This document shows, in pieces, positions 14,797 to 22,638 of a stretch of 32,152 bases of DNA. Under the pieces are notes generated by a model. The model had not been told where the DNA came from and made no database searches. It saw only the letters and a list, made by a program, of their open reading frames with translations. Made by a program: the position numbers and the translations under genes. Position 1 is the stretch's first letter; each line of letters starts with the position of its first letter. Where the stretch lies: contig JBJMSU010000099.1 in NCBI GenBank assembly GCA_045801465.1, forward strand, positions 1 through 32,152. The letters run 5' to 3'. The stretch is from DATFWC01 sp045801465 (GTDB lineage: Bacteria; Pseudomonadota; Alphaproteobacteria; Rhizobiales; Xanthobacteraceae).

Positions 14797-15552
14797 ATGA
14801 TCCGCGCGCTGCGAATGGGAATGGGCTTGGCGGCCATGCTGGCGGCCGTGCTGACGGCCCTCTCGGCCCCGGCTGTTGCCGCCGAACGGGTCGATCTACT
14901 TCTCGTGCTGGCTGCCGACGTGTCGCGCAGCATGGACGATCCGAAATTCCGGCTGCAGCGTTCCGGCTATGTCGAGGCGCTGACAAATCCCCGGGTGATC
15001 GAGGCGATCCAGTCCGGCACCAATCGCCGCATCGCCGTCAGCTTCATCGAGTGGTCGGGCGTCGTCTCGCAGAAAGTGGTGATCGATTGGGCGGCCATCG
15101 GCGACGAGGCGAGCGCGCGCCGCTTCGCCGACGGCCTGGTCGAGGCGCCGCGTTCCTTTGCCGACCGCACCTCGATCAGCGCCGGGATCGATTTCGCCAT
15201 GGCCCAGTTCGAGCGGTCGCCTTACGAAGGCGTTCGTCGCACGGTGGACGTCTCGGGCGACGGCACCAACAACAGCGGTCGCGAGGTCACGGCGGCGCGC
15301 GACGAAGCGGTGGCCAAAGGCGTGACCATCAACGGCCTGGTTATCCTCAGCGACTCGCCGACGCCGTGGAATCCCGAGCACACCAACCCACCCGGCGGCC
15401 TGGCCAACTACTACCGCAACAATGTGGTCGGCGGCCCCGGCGCCTTCGTCATGATCGCCGAGAACTTCAAGTCGTTCGGCACCGCCTTGATCAACAAGCT
15501 GATCGCCGAGATCGCCCAGGTGCATCAACCGCGCCATGCCGCGTTGCGCTGA
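14797..15552 (+). CDS. DUF1194 (VWA-like) secreted protein
   Basis: The 251-residue product has a Sec signal peptide ('MIRALRMGMGLAAMLAAVLTALSAPAVAAE', cleavage near residue 29) and a domain like von Willebrand factor type A: 'VLAADVSRSMDD' gives the metal-site pattern DxSxS (Asp41, Ser43, Ser45), 'RTSISAGIDFA' supplies the Thr and 'RTVDVSGDGTNN' the Asp. This is the DUF1194 family, found widely in alphaproteobacteria with no settled function; VWA domains usually bind protein partners through a divalent metal. GAGGTGAGG precedes the ATG at 14797, so I prefer it to an in-frame ATG at 14713. It follows the kinase gene after 181 bp. Its last 20 codons are duplicated downstream. Confidence 0.9.
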   Translation: MIRALRMGMGLAAMLAAVLTALSAPAVAAERVDLLLVLAADVSRSMDDPKFRLQRSGYVEALTNPRVIEAIQSGTNRRIAVSFIEWSGVVSQKVVIDWAAIGDEASARRFADGLVEAPRSFADRTSISAGIDFAMAQFERSPYEGVRRTVDVSGDGTNNSGREVTAARDEAVAKGVTINGLVILSDSPTPWNPEHTNPPGGLANYYRNNVVGGPGAFVMIAENFKSFGTALINKLIAEIAQVHQPRHAALR

Positions 15553-15584
15553 ACCCCTTTCGCAAACTATGCGGCGATGCTTTG

Positions 15585-15647
15585 GTCAAGAAGCTGATCG
15601 CCGAAATCGCCCAGGCGCGTCAGCCGCATCACGCCAGCCTGCGCTAG
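15585..15647 (+). pseudogene. Second, diverged copy of the DUF1194 gene end
   Basis: Bases 15585-15647 repeat 15490-15552 at a distance of 95 bp, in a different frame relative to the gene. Translated, it reads 'KKLIAEIAQARQPHHASLR' then stop, against 'NKLIAEIAQVHQPRHAALR' in the intact gene. Many differences are at third codon positions, so the copy evolved as coding sequence before being cut loose. It looks like the leftover tail of a second tandem DUF1194 gene whose body was lost. Confidence 0.75.
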
Positions 15648-15792
15648 CGCGCTCCGGCAAAAGCTTGATGCGACAGCCCGCGCGCGCATTCGCCGCACTG
15701 CCCGGGGGTGCCGGGGGCGGGCCATGGCGGTGGTATTTCCCTGATCCGCCACGTCTTCCCCAATCAGTTTCGAAACGTTCCAGTCTCGACGT

Positions 15793-15809
15793 TCTAGAAC
15801 TCTTCTAGG
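15793..15809 (+). promoter_or_regulatory. Irr-box (iron control element)-like palindrome
   Basis: TCTAGAA-CTC-TTCTAGG is a near-perfect inverted repeat (one mismatch) 110 bp before the iron transporter operon. It resembles the iron control element bound by Irr in rhizobia, recalled as TTTAGAA/TTCTAAA-like half sites. Position and downstream iron genes fit. The identification is from memory of the motif. Confidence 0.5.
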
Positions 15810-15918
15810 ATATTGAACTTGAAGATGAATTTTGCTTGATCGAGATTGCGCGTATCCCGATTGGGCGGCATAAGAAAACCTTCGCCGGCCCGCGATTTTG
15901 CCTAAAGGAGCTGCTGCC

Positions 15919-16950
15919 ATGGTCTGCCGTCCGATCCTCGCTCGCGTTTTTTGCGCCGTCGGCCTTGCAACCTTCGCGGCCGCCGCGACGCCCGCGCACG
16001 CCGACGAAGTCAACCTCTACACCTATCGCGAGCCGGGGCTGATCAAGCCGGCTCTCGATGCATTCACCAAGAACACCGGCATCCGCGTCAACACGCTGTT
16101 CGCCGCCGATGGGCTGGCCGAACGCATCCGCGCCGAGGGCAGCAATTCGCCGGCCGATCTTCTCATCGCAGTCGATATCGGACGGCTGCAGCAGGCGATC
16201 GATCTCGGCGTGACCCAGCCGGTCAAGTCGGACGTGTTGGAGAAGGCTGTTCCCGCCCAGTTCCGCGATCCCCAGGGGCAATGGTATGCGCTGACGCTGC
16301 GCTCGCGCATCATCTATGCGGCGAAGGATCGCGTGGCCGACCAGGCGCTCACCTACGAGAGCCTTGCCGATCCCAAATGGCGCGGCAAGATCTGCATTCG
16401 CTCCGGGCAGCACCCTTACAACACCTCGCTCATTGCGGCTTATCTTGCCAAACACGGCGAGGCGAAAACGGAAGAGTGGCTCAAGGGCATCAAGGCCAAT
16501 CTGGCCAGAAGGCCGTCGGGCGGGGACCGCGAAGGAGCGCGTGACATCCTGGCTGCGGTCTGCGATCTCGCGGTCGGCAACAGCTACTATGTCGGGCTCA
16601 TGCGCAACGCCAAAGAGGAGGAGCAGCGCAAGTGGGGCGCTGCGATCAAGACCATCAACCCGACCTTCGACGGTGGTGGAACGCACGTGAACATTTCCGG
16701 CGTGGTGATGGCCAAGAACGCGCCGAACCGGGCCGGCGCGGCCAGGCTGATGGAGTTTTTGATTTCCGACAGCGCCCAGCACATCTTTTCCGATCTCAAC
16801 TACGAATATCCGGTCGTGGCCGAGGCTCCCGTCGCCGACAGCGTGAAGAGCTTCGGCGCGCTGCGTCCCGACACCCTGCCGCTCACCGACGTGGGTAAGA
16901 ACCGCAAGGCGGCGAGCATGCTCGTCGACAAGGTCGGATTCGACAATTGA
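15919..16950 (+). CDS. Fe(3+) ABC transporter, periplasmic substrate-binding protein (FbpA/FutA-like)
   Basis: The 343-residue protein captures ferric iron in the periplasm. It has a signal peptide (about residues 1-27, ending 'TPAHA|DEVN') and opens with 'DEVNLYTYREPGLIKPALDAFTKNTGI', the usual 'vNlYs.R......l...F...TGI' start. 'ADLLIAVDIGRL' and the tyrosine pair in 'GNSYYVGLM', which coordinates iron in FbpA, are present. 'GTHVNISGVVMAKNAPN' is also typical. The start at 15919 is fixed by AAAGGAG 8 bases upstream. An in-frame ATG at 15898 would lie before that site. The stop overlaps the permease start. An Irr-box-like site lies upstream. Confidence 0.93.
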   Translation: MVCRPILARVFCAVGLATFAAAATPAHADEVNLYTYREPGLIKPALDAFTKNTGIRVNTLFAADGLAERIRAEGSNSPADLLIAVDIGRLQQAIDLGVTQPVKSDVLEKAVPAQFRDPQGQWYALTLRSRIIYAAKDRVADQALTYESLADPKWRGKICIRSGQHPYNTSLIAAYLAKHGEAKTEEWLKGIKANLARRPSGGDREGARDILAAVCDLAVGNSYYVGLMRNAKEEEQRKWGAAIKTINPTFDGGGTHVNISGVVMAKNAPNRAGAARLMEFLISDSAQHIFSDLNYEYPVVAEAPVADSVKSFGALRPDTLPLTDVGKNRKAASMLVDKVGFDN

Positions 16951-18734
16951 CCACAACCGAAACCGCGCCAGGCACGCTGCGGCGTGCCGCGGCGGCGTTC
17001 GGATTTCGTCACGACCATCGTCCGCTCCTGGCTGTGGCGCTGGTGGCCGCACTCGTGGCGGCACCGGTCGCCGCCCTGTTCGCCATTGCGGCAGGGGCGG
17101 AGGACAATATCTGGCCGCACGTGGTCGGCGTGGTGCTGCCGAACGCGCTCCTCGACACTGCCGGGCTGCTGGTGGGCGTCGGTCTCCTGGTCATCCTGGC
17201 CGGCGTGCCGACGGCGTGGCTCGTCGCCACCTGCCGATTTCCCGGACAAGCCGTGTTCGACTGGGCGCTGCTCCTGCCCCTCGCCATGCCGACCTATATC
17301 GTCGCCTATTGCTATGTCGATCTCCTCGATTCGTTCGGACCGGTGCAGGGCGCGCTGCGGCATGTGTTCGGTTTCACCAGCCGGCGCGATTACTGGTTCC
17401 CCGAGATCCGCTCGCTGTACGGCGCTGTCTTCGTCATGGGGATGGTGCTCTATCCGTATGTCTATCTGTGCGCGCGCGCAGTCTTTCTGATGCAATCCGC
17501 CGCCGTCTTCGACGTCGCGCGCACGCTCGGCGCCTCGCGCTGGGCCGTATTCCTTCGCGTCGCAGTGCCGCTCGCGCGCCCCGCCGTCGCCGTGGGTGTG
17601 GCGCTGGCGTTGATGGAGACGCTCAACGATATCGGCGCGAGCGAATATCTCGGCGTGCGCTCGCTGTCGGTGGCGGTCTATGCCACGTGGGTCAACCGCG
17701 GCAGTCTTGCCGGGGCCGCGCAGATCGCATGCGTCATGCTCGTCGTGGTGCTCGCCGTCGTTCTGCTCGAACGGTTCGGCCGTCGCCATCAACGCTATGT
17801 CGGCTCGGCGCATCGCTGGGGCGAGGCAAATCCCGTGCAGCTGACGGGTCTACGGGCGTGCGGTGCGGTGCTGGCCTGCCTGTTGCCGCTGGCGTTGGGC
17901 TTTCTCATCCCGGCGGGATTTCTTCTCCGCGAGGCGGTCGCCCTGATCGCCAGCAACGGCATCGGCGCAGAGTTCCTCGTGCTCATCCGTCACTCCGTGA
18001 CGCTCGCCGGCAGTGCCGCGGCGATCGCCTGCGTGCTCGGTTTCCTGCTGGCGCACGCGGAGCAGCATGCGCGCGGGCCCGCGTTCTCCGCCATCGTGCG
18101 CCTGACCGGTCTCGGCTACGCGCTGCCTGGCACGGTTCTGGCAATCGGTGCGATGGTGGCGCTGGTGGCGCTCGACAACGCCATCGACGCCGCCATGCGG
18201 ACGGTATTCGGGATTCCCACCGGGCTCCTCATCATGGGAAGCGGCGGCGCCGTGATCTACGCCTATGTGGTGCGCTTCCTCGCCGTGGCGGTCGGCACCA
18301 TGGAAACCGGTTTCCACAAGATTTCACCGCACCTCGAAATGGCGGCGCGCACACTGGGACAGAGCCGCATCGGGGCTCTCGTCGCCGTCGAGCTGCCGCT
18401 CATGCGGCCGGCGGTCGCCACCGCTGCTTTGCTGGTCTTCGTCGATGCCATGAAGGAGTTGCCGGCGACGCTGCTGTTGAGACCGTTCGATTTCGAGACG
18501 CTGTCGACCAGCGTCTACGGTTATGCGGCGCGCGGCAGTTTCGAGCAGGGCGCGGTGGCGGCGCTGGCGATCGTCGTCGCCGGGTTCTTGCCGGTGTTGT
18601 GGCTTGCGCGCACGAGCCGGATCCCGTTGCCGGAACAACTGGGCGCACCGGATGCTGCGATCAAAGCACAATCCCCAGCCATGAATCCGACACAGAGCGC
18701 GGCGAAGTTGCGCCGCCTCGGCGGACTGCTATAG
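16947..18734 (+). CDS. Fe(3+) ABC transporter permease, fused two-domain (FbpB-like)
   Basis: The 595-residue inner-membrane protein fuses two permease domains, as usual for FbpB/SfuB/ThiP-type systems, with about 12 hydrophobic segments. The two EAA loops are 'DVARTLGASRWAVFLRVAVP' (about residue 190) and 'EMAARTLGQSRIGALVAVELP' (about residue 465). It starts with TTG, overlapping the TGA of the binding-protein gene (16947-16950), which indicates coupled translation. The C-terminal tail (about 40 residues) is polar. No ATPase gene follows. The next gene is an AsmA-like protein, so an FbpC-type ATPase must come from elsewhere in the genome. Confidence 0.92.
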   Translation: MTTTETAPGTLRRAAAAFGFRHDHRPLLAVALVAALVAAPVAALFAIAAGAEDNIWPHVVGVVLPNALLDTAGLLVGVGLLVILAGVPTAWLVATCRFPGQAVFDWALLLPLAMPTYIVAYCYVDLLDSFGPVQGALRHVFGFTSRRDYWFPEIRSLYGAVFVMGMVLYPYVYLCARAVFLMQSAAVFDVARTLGASRWAVFLRVAVPLARPAVAVGVALALMETLNDIGASEYLGVRSLSVAVYATWVNRGSLAGAAQIACVMLVVVLAVVLLERFGRRHQRYVGSAHRWGEANPVQLTGLRACGAVLACLLPLALGFLIPAGFLLREAVALIASNGIGAEFLVLIRHSVTLAGSAAAIACVLGFLLAHAEQHARGPAFSAIVRLTGLGYALPGTVLAIGAMVALVALDNAIDAAMRTVFGIPTGLLIMGSGGAVIYAYVVRFLAVAVGTMETGFHKISPHLEMAARTLGQSRIGALVAVELPLMRPAVATAALLVFVDAMKELPATLLLRPFDFETLSTSVYGYAARGSFEQGAVAALAIVVAGFLPVLWLARTSRIPLPEQLGAPDAAIKAQSPAMNPTQSAAKLRRLGGLL

Positions 18735-18784
18735 TTGCCGTCCTGGACCAACCAACAGTATTTCAGTAGCGGAACACCCCCACA

Positions 18785-20725
18785 GTGATTTCGGCCACGG
18801 GCCTCAAGCGGCTGGGTATCGGCATTGCCGCCTTGATCGGCGTCGTGATCGGTGCCTTCGCGCTCGTTCCCATCCTCATTCCTGCGGACAGCGTACGCGA
18901 TGCCGTGCAGGCCGAGATCAGGACCGTGACAGGCCTCGAGCCGGTGTTGCGGGGCGACGCCGTGGTGTCGCTGTTTCCTTCGGCGCGCGTGATCCTGGAC
19001 GACGTGGTCCTGGGCGACGACAGCGCCGGAGACGCCGCGCTGAGCGCCGAGCGGCTCACCGTGCAGCTCAGGCTGCTGCCGCTGCTGGTCGGGCGCATCG
19101 AGATTGCCGATGTGTCGCTGTATCGACCGCGCATCGCGGTCACCTTCGATGCCCATGGCCGGTCGAATTGGTCGGGCCTCATCGACACGCTGGCGCGCAC
19201 GCTCAAGCCCGATGCGAAGCGGGCGGATCGCTTGCTGTCGTTCTCGGAAATCCGCGTCGCCGACGGCACTGTCTTCGTGCATGACGAGAGGCACGGGATT
19301 TCCGAAACGCTCGCCGATGTCGGGCTGTCGCTGGCGTGGCCTTCGATCTCCCGGAGCTTCGGGGCCACCGGCCGCTTCCTGTGGCGCAATGAGCCGGTCG
19401 ACGCCAGCATGGCGCTCAGCGACTTCTTCGCCGCCATCGCCGGCAGCCGGTCCGGGTTGAAGGTGCGCCTCACCGGGGCGCCGCTCAAATTCGCCTTCGA
19501 CGGCCATATGAGCCGCAACCCGACGCTGAAGATCGAAGGCGTGGCGGCGGCGGATGCCGCTTCGCTGCGCCAGGCGTTGCGCTGGGCGGGATTGAGGTCC
19601 TTGCCGGGCGGCGGACTCGGCCGTTTCGCGCTGCGGGCGCAGACTACGATTGCCAGCTCGAGCGTCGCGTTGTCGCGCGTCAACCTCGAGCTCGACGGCA
19701 ACGTCGCCGAGGGCGTCCTCACATTCAGCAATGACGGGCGTCCGCTGCTGCAGGGAACGCTGGCCACGGAGGCCCTCGACCTCTCGTCCTACCTCTCGAC
19801 CTTGCGCTTGCTCACGCGCGACGAGCGCGAGTGGAGCGCCAGTCGGATTGCCCTCAATGGCATCACGGGGTTCGATCTCGATCTCAGGCTGTCTGCCGCC
19901 CGCATCGCGCTTTCCGGCGCCAAGCTCGGACGCACCGCCATCGCGGCCAGCCTGCGCGGCGGGCGGGTGACCGTCACGATCGGCGAGTCGCAGGCCTTCG
20001 GGGGCATGCTCAAGGGCAGCATGGGCCTCGCCAAGTCGGATGTCGGCATCGACGTGAAGGCACAACTGCAGTTCAGCGACGTCGAGCTCGAGAGCTGCCT
20101 CGGGGAGCTGTTTGCGGTGCGGCGCCTGGAAGGCAGGGGAAATCTTGCGCTCGCCTTCGAGGCGTCCGGCGCGAGCGTGCTGGCGCTGACGCGAACCATG
20201 AATGGCCAGGCCAGTCTCACCGCCAATCACGGCGCGCTGGCGGGACTGAATCTCGAACAATTGCTGCGGCGCCTCGAGCGCCGGCCGCTGTCGGGCGCTG
20301 GAGATTTTCGCACCGGACGCACGCCGTTCGAAAGGCTGAACGTCGCGCTCAAGATCGCGCAGGGCACGGCCAACGTTCTGGACGTCGTCATGGAAGGGTC
20401 GGCGGTGAAGCTCGCGGTGGGCGGCTCGGCATCGATACCGGCGCGCGATCTCGACCTGAAAGGGACGGCGACCCTGGTCAGCTCGAATGACGGCTTCGAG
20501 CTGCCCTTCGTCGTGCAGGGCCGGTGGGAAGACCCGATCATGCTGCCCGACGCCCAAATGCTGATCCGACGCTCGGGAGCTGCCGCGCCGCTGCTCGATG
20601 CGGTGCGGGAGCGCCGGGCGCGCGACGCGGTGCGCGCGGCCATCGAGACTCTGACGCGCACCCCCGGACCGGCGCCCGCAGGCCCCGCCAGCTCGAGCCC
20701 AGGCCAAGCCCCAGCCTCCCAGTAG
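18785..20725 (+). CDS. AsmA family protein
   Basis: The 646-residue product begins with one membrane anchor (about residues 9-33, 'LGIGIAALIGVVIGAFALVPILI') and then 'PADSVRDAVQAEIRTVTGLEPVLRG...LFPSARVILDDVVLGD', the characteristic AsmA start. Most of the rest is beta-rich repeats as in the AsmA/TamB/YhdP superfamily of bridge-like lipid carriers in the envelope; the C-terminal AsmA_2-like part runs about 430-620 ('FSDVELESCLGELFAVRRLEGRGNLALAFEASG'). The final 20 residues are Pro/Ala/Ser-rich. Start is GTG with only a weak ribosome site. It lies 50 bp after the iron permease on the same strand, so it may be co-transcribed, but a shared job is not implied. It ends 7 bp from the convergent polyamine permease gene. 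Confidence 0.88.
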   Translation: MISATGLKRLGIGIAALIGVVIGAFALVPILIPADSVRDAVQAEIRTVTGLEPVLRGDAVVSLFPSARVILDDVVLGDDSAGDAALSAERLTVQLRLLPLLVGRIEIADVSLYRPRIAVTFDAHGRSNWSGLIDTLARTLKPDAKRADRLLSFSEIRVADGTVFVHDERHGISETLADVGLSLAWPSISRSFGATGRFLWRNEPVDASMALSDFFAAIAGSRSGLKVRLTGAPLKFAFDGHMSRNPTLKIEGVAAADAASLRQALRWAGLRSLPGGGLGRFALRAQTTIASSSVALSRVNLELDGNVAEGVLTFSNDGRPLLQGTLATEALDLSSYLSTLRLLTRDEREWSASRIALNGITGFDLDLRLSAARIALSGAKLGRTAIAASLRGGRVTVTIGESQAFGGMLKGSMGLAKSDVGIDVKAQLQFSDVELESCLGELFAVRRLEGRGNLALAFEASGASVLALTRTMNGQASLTANHGALAGLNLEQLLRRLERRPLSGAGDFRTGRTPFERLNVALKIAQGTANVLDVVMEGSAVKLAVGGSASIPARDLDLKGTATLVSSNDGFELPFVVQGRWEDPIMLPDAQMLIRRSGAAAPLLDAVRERRARDAVRAAIETLTRTPGPAPAGPASSSPGQAPASQ

Positions 20726-20732
20726 CTGGTGA

Positions 20733-21548
20733 TCAGCGCACGGCGCCGAGTGCCACCATTCCCTCCTGCTCCATCTCCGACCGCTTGGCGAGCAGCGAAG
20801 CGGTGACCAGCCCGAGCGCCACGATGGCAATCAGAATGGTGCAAATGGCGTTGATTTCCGGCTTCACGCCGAGGCGAACCTGCGAGTAGATGCGGATCGG
20901 CAGCGTGGTCGCGCCCGGCCCGGTGGTGAAGCTCGCGATGATCAGATCATCGAGCGACAGCGTGAAGGCGAGCATCCAGCCGGCCGCGATGGCGGGCCAG
21001 ATCAGCGGCAGCGTCACCGTCAGAAACGTCTTCCATGGCGGACAGCCTAAATCCATCGCGGCTTCTTCCAGGCTGGTATCGAAGGTCACCAGTCGCGACT
21101 GTACCACCACGGCGACGAAACACATGGTCAGCGTGGTGTGCGCGATGGTGACGGTCCAGAAACCGCGGTCCCAATCGACGGCGACGAACAGGAGCAGCAG
21201 CGACAATCCGGTGATCACCTCCGGCATCACCAGCGGCGCGTAGACCAATCCTGAGAACAGCAGGCGCCCGCGGAAATGGGCAAGCCGTGCGAGCGCGATG
21301 GCCGCAAGCGTCCCCAGCACGGCCGCGGCGCTCGCCGACAACACGGCGATCGCAAGCGACATCGCGGCGGCTTCGAGGATGGCGCCGTCGCTCATGAGCT
21401 CGCCGTACCAGCGCAGCGACCAGCCGCCCCATACCGTGACCAGCCGCGAGGCATTGAAGGAATAGATCACCAGGATCACGATCGGCAGATAAAGGAACGC
21501 GATGCCCAGCGCGACGGTGGTGAGGTTGAACCAGGAGAACCGGCGCAT
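20733..21548 (-). CDS. potI: Putrescine/spermidine-type ABC transporter permease (PotI-like)
   Basis: The 271-residue inner-membrane protein opens with 'LGIAFLYLPIVILVIYSFNASR', typical of PotC/PotI. Six hydrophobic segments are present. The EAA loop is 'LEEAAMDLGCPPWKTFLTVTLPLIWPA', followed by 'AFTLSLDDLIIASFTTGPGATTLPI', a signature of the polyamine family. It is the last gene of the unit, after the PotG- and PotH-like genes. A 155-bp gap containing two palindromes separates it from PotH. The binding protein is not encoded nearby, so specificity (putrescine, spermidine or a related compound) is not proven. Confidence 0.9.
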   Translation of the reverse strand: MRRFSWFNLTTVALGIAFLYLPIVILVIYSFNASRLVTVWGGWSLRWYGELMSDGAILEAAAMSLAIAVLSASAAAVLGTLAAIALARLAHFRGRLLFSGLVYAPLVMPEVITGLSLLLLFVAVDWDRGFWTVTIAHTTLTMCFVAVVVQSRLVTFDTSLEEAAMDLGCPPWKTFLTVTLPLIWPAIAAGWMLAFTLSLDDLIIASFTTGPGATTLPIRIYSQVRLGVKPEINAICTILIAIVALGLVTASLLAKRSEMEQEGMVALGAVR

Positions 21549-21563
21549 GTCTTTACTCCCGCG

Positions 21564-21641
21564 CTAGGGCCGCCGGTTTGAAGTTCCTACAGCCCCTGCC
21601 GCAAACTCGTATAGGAACTTCAAATCGAAAAGCGGCACTAG
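21564..21641. repeat. Palindrome between PotH- and PotI-like genes, first
   Basis: TTTGAAGTTCCTA (21577-21589) is the exact reverse complement of TAGGAACTTCAAA (21612-21624). The similarity continues outward (CTAGGGCCGCCGG on the left, the complement of AAAAGCGGCACTAG on the right). The loop is 22 bases. The element lies immediately upstream of the PotI-like gene. Confidence 0.75.
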
Positions 21642-21652
21642 GATCATGTACT

Positions 21653-21731
21653 GCTAATGCCCCTTTTGCTTCCGAAGTTCGTGTCGGAGGGTGCTGCCAT
21701 GTATCACGAACTTCGGAAGCGGGCCATTAGC
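21653..21731. repeat. Palindrome between PotH- and PotI-like genes, second, overlapping a gene end
   Basis: GCTTCCGAAGTTCGTG (21668-21683) and CACGAACTTCGGAAGC (21705-21720) form a perfect 16-bp stem. The outer parts match as GCTAATG...CCC and GGGCCATTAGC. The right arm is the last 28 bases of the PotH-like gene on the minus strand and supplies the codons for its final eight or nine residues and the TGA stop. Confidence 0.85.
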
Positions 21732-22633
21732 GCGCGCGCCTCGAAGTGCCGGTACACCATGATCGGCCCGACGAGAACGATCAGCAGCACGACCGCGACC
21801 GTGGAAGCGATGGGCCAATCGCGATTGGTGAAGAACTCGGTCCACAGCGTCTGCCCGATCATCACGGTTTCCGACCCGCCGAGCAGGTCGGGGATCACGA
21901 ACTCGCCGACGATCGGAATGAAGCAGAGCAGCGCGCCGGCGATCAGGCCGGGCAGCGAGAGCGGAAAGGTGACGAGCCAGAACGCCTTCCACGGCGGGCA
22001 GCCGAGATCGGCGGCGGCTTCCAACAGGGTCTCGTCCATACGTTCGAGTGCCGCATAGATCGGCAGGACCATGAACGGCAGATACGAGTACACCATGCCG
22101 ATATAGATGGCGGTATCGGTCGCGAGCCACACCGGCGGCTCGTCGACCAGCTTCAGTGCCGTCAGCGCCTGGTTCAGCAGGCCGTCGCGCTGCAGGATGT
22201 TGATCCAGGCGTAGATGCGGATCAGGAACGACGTCCAGAACGGCAGCACGATCAGCGTGACAAGAATGGGCTGCACGCGCCGCGGGGCGCGCGCCATGCC
22301 ATAGGCAAGCGCATAACCGAGGACGGCGAGGATCAGCGTGGAGACAGCCGCGATCTCGAGGCTCTTGAGATAGGACGCGAGATAGAGCCAGTCGGCGGCA
22401 AGCGATTGGTAATTGACGAACGACAGTTCGGCAAAGAACTCCTTGAGCCCTGCCCAGCCGGCGTCCAGGTCGAACACCGGCGTGTAGGGCGGCTGCGCCG
22501 TCGCGGTCTGCGAGAGGCTGATCTTGAGAACGATCAGGAACGGCAGGAGGAAGAAGGCGATGAGCCAGAGATAGGGCACGAGCACGACGAGGCGCTGTCC
22601 CGGCGATCGGCTTGGTGGACTCTTGCTGCTCAT
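21704..22633 (-). CDS. potH: Putrescine/spermidine-type ABC transporter permease (PotH-like)
   Basis: The 309-residue inner-membrane subunit has a first membrane segment near residues 15-37 ('LVVLVPYLWLIAFFLLPFLIVLKISLS'), a long periplasmic loop, then 'YLKSLEIAAVSTLILAVLGYALAYGMAR', and an EAA loop, 'LLEAAADLGCPPWKAFWLVTFPLSLPG'. 'FIPIVGEFVIPDLLGGSETVMIG' is characteristic of PotB/PotH. I chose the ATG at 22633, 5 bp after the PotG stop codon. An ATG at 22675 would overlap PotG by 37 bp and adds a Gly/Arg/Ala leader unlike the family. The C-terminus ('LMARFRSS') is written by a palindromic repeat. Confidence 0.9.
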   Translation of the reverse strand: MSSKSPPSRSPGQRLVVLVPYLWLIAFFLLPFLIVLKISLSQTATAQPPYTPVFDLDAGWAGLKEFFAELSFVNYQSLAADWLYLASYLKSLEIAAVSTLILAVLGYALAYGMARAPRRVQPILVTLIVLPFWTSFLIRIYAWINILQRDGLLNQALTALKLVDEPPVWLATDTAIYIGMVYSYLPFMVLPIYAALERMDETLLEAAADLGCPPWKAFWLVTFPLSLPGLIAGALLCFIPIVGEFVIPDLLGGSETVMIGQTLWTEFFTNRDWPIASTVAVVLLIVLVGPIMVYRHFEARALMARFRSS

Positions 22634-22638
22634 CGCCG

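Noticed and set aside
18521..20830. A 769-codon open frame antisense to the AsmA-like gene
   Set aside because: Same cause. The sense frame has a family-typical start, anchor and domain order.
21577..21624. Similarity of GAAGTTCCTA...GTATAGGAACTTC to the yeast FRT recombination site (one arm matches over 13 bp)
   Set aside because: The spacer is about 20 bases instead of 8, the other arm is imperfect, no marker scar is present, and the element fits the natural palindromes of this genome.
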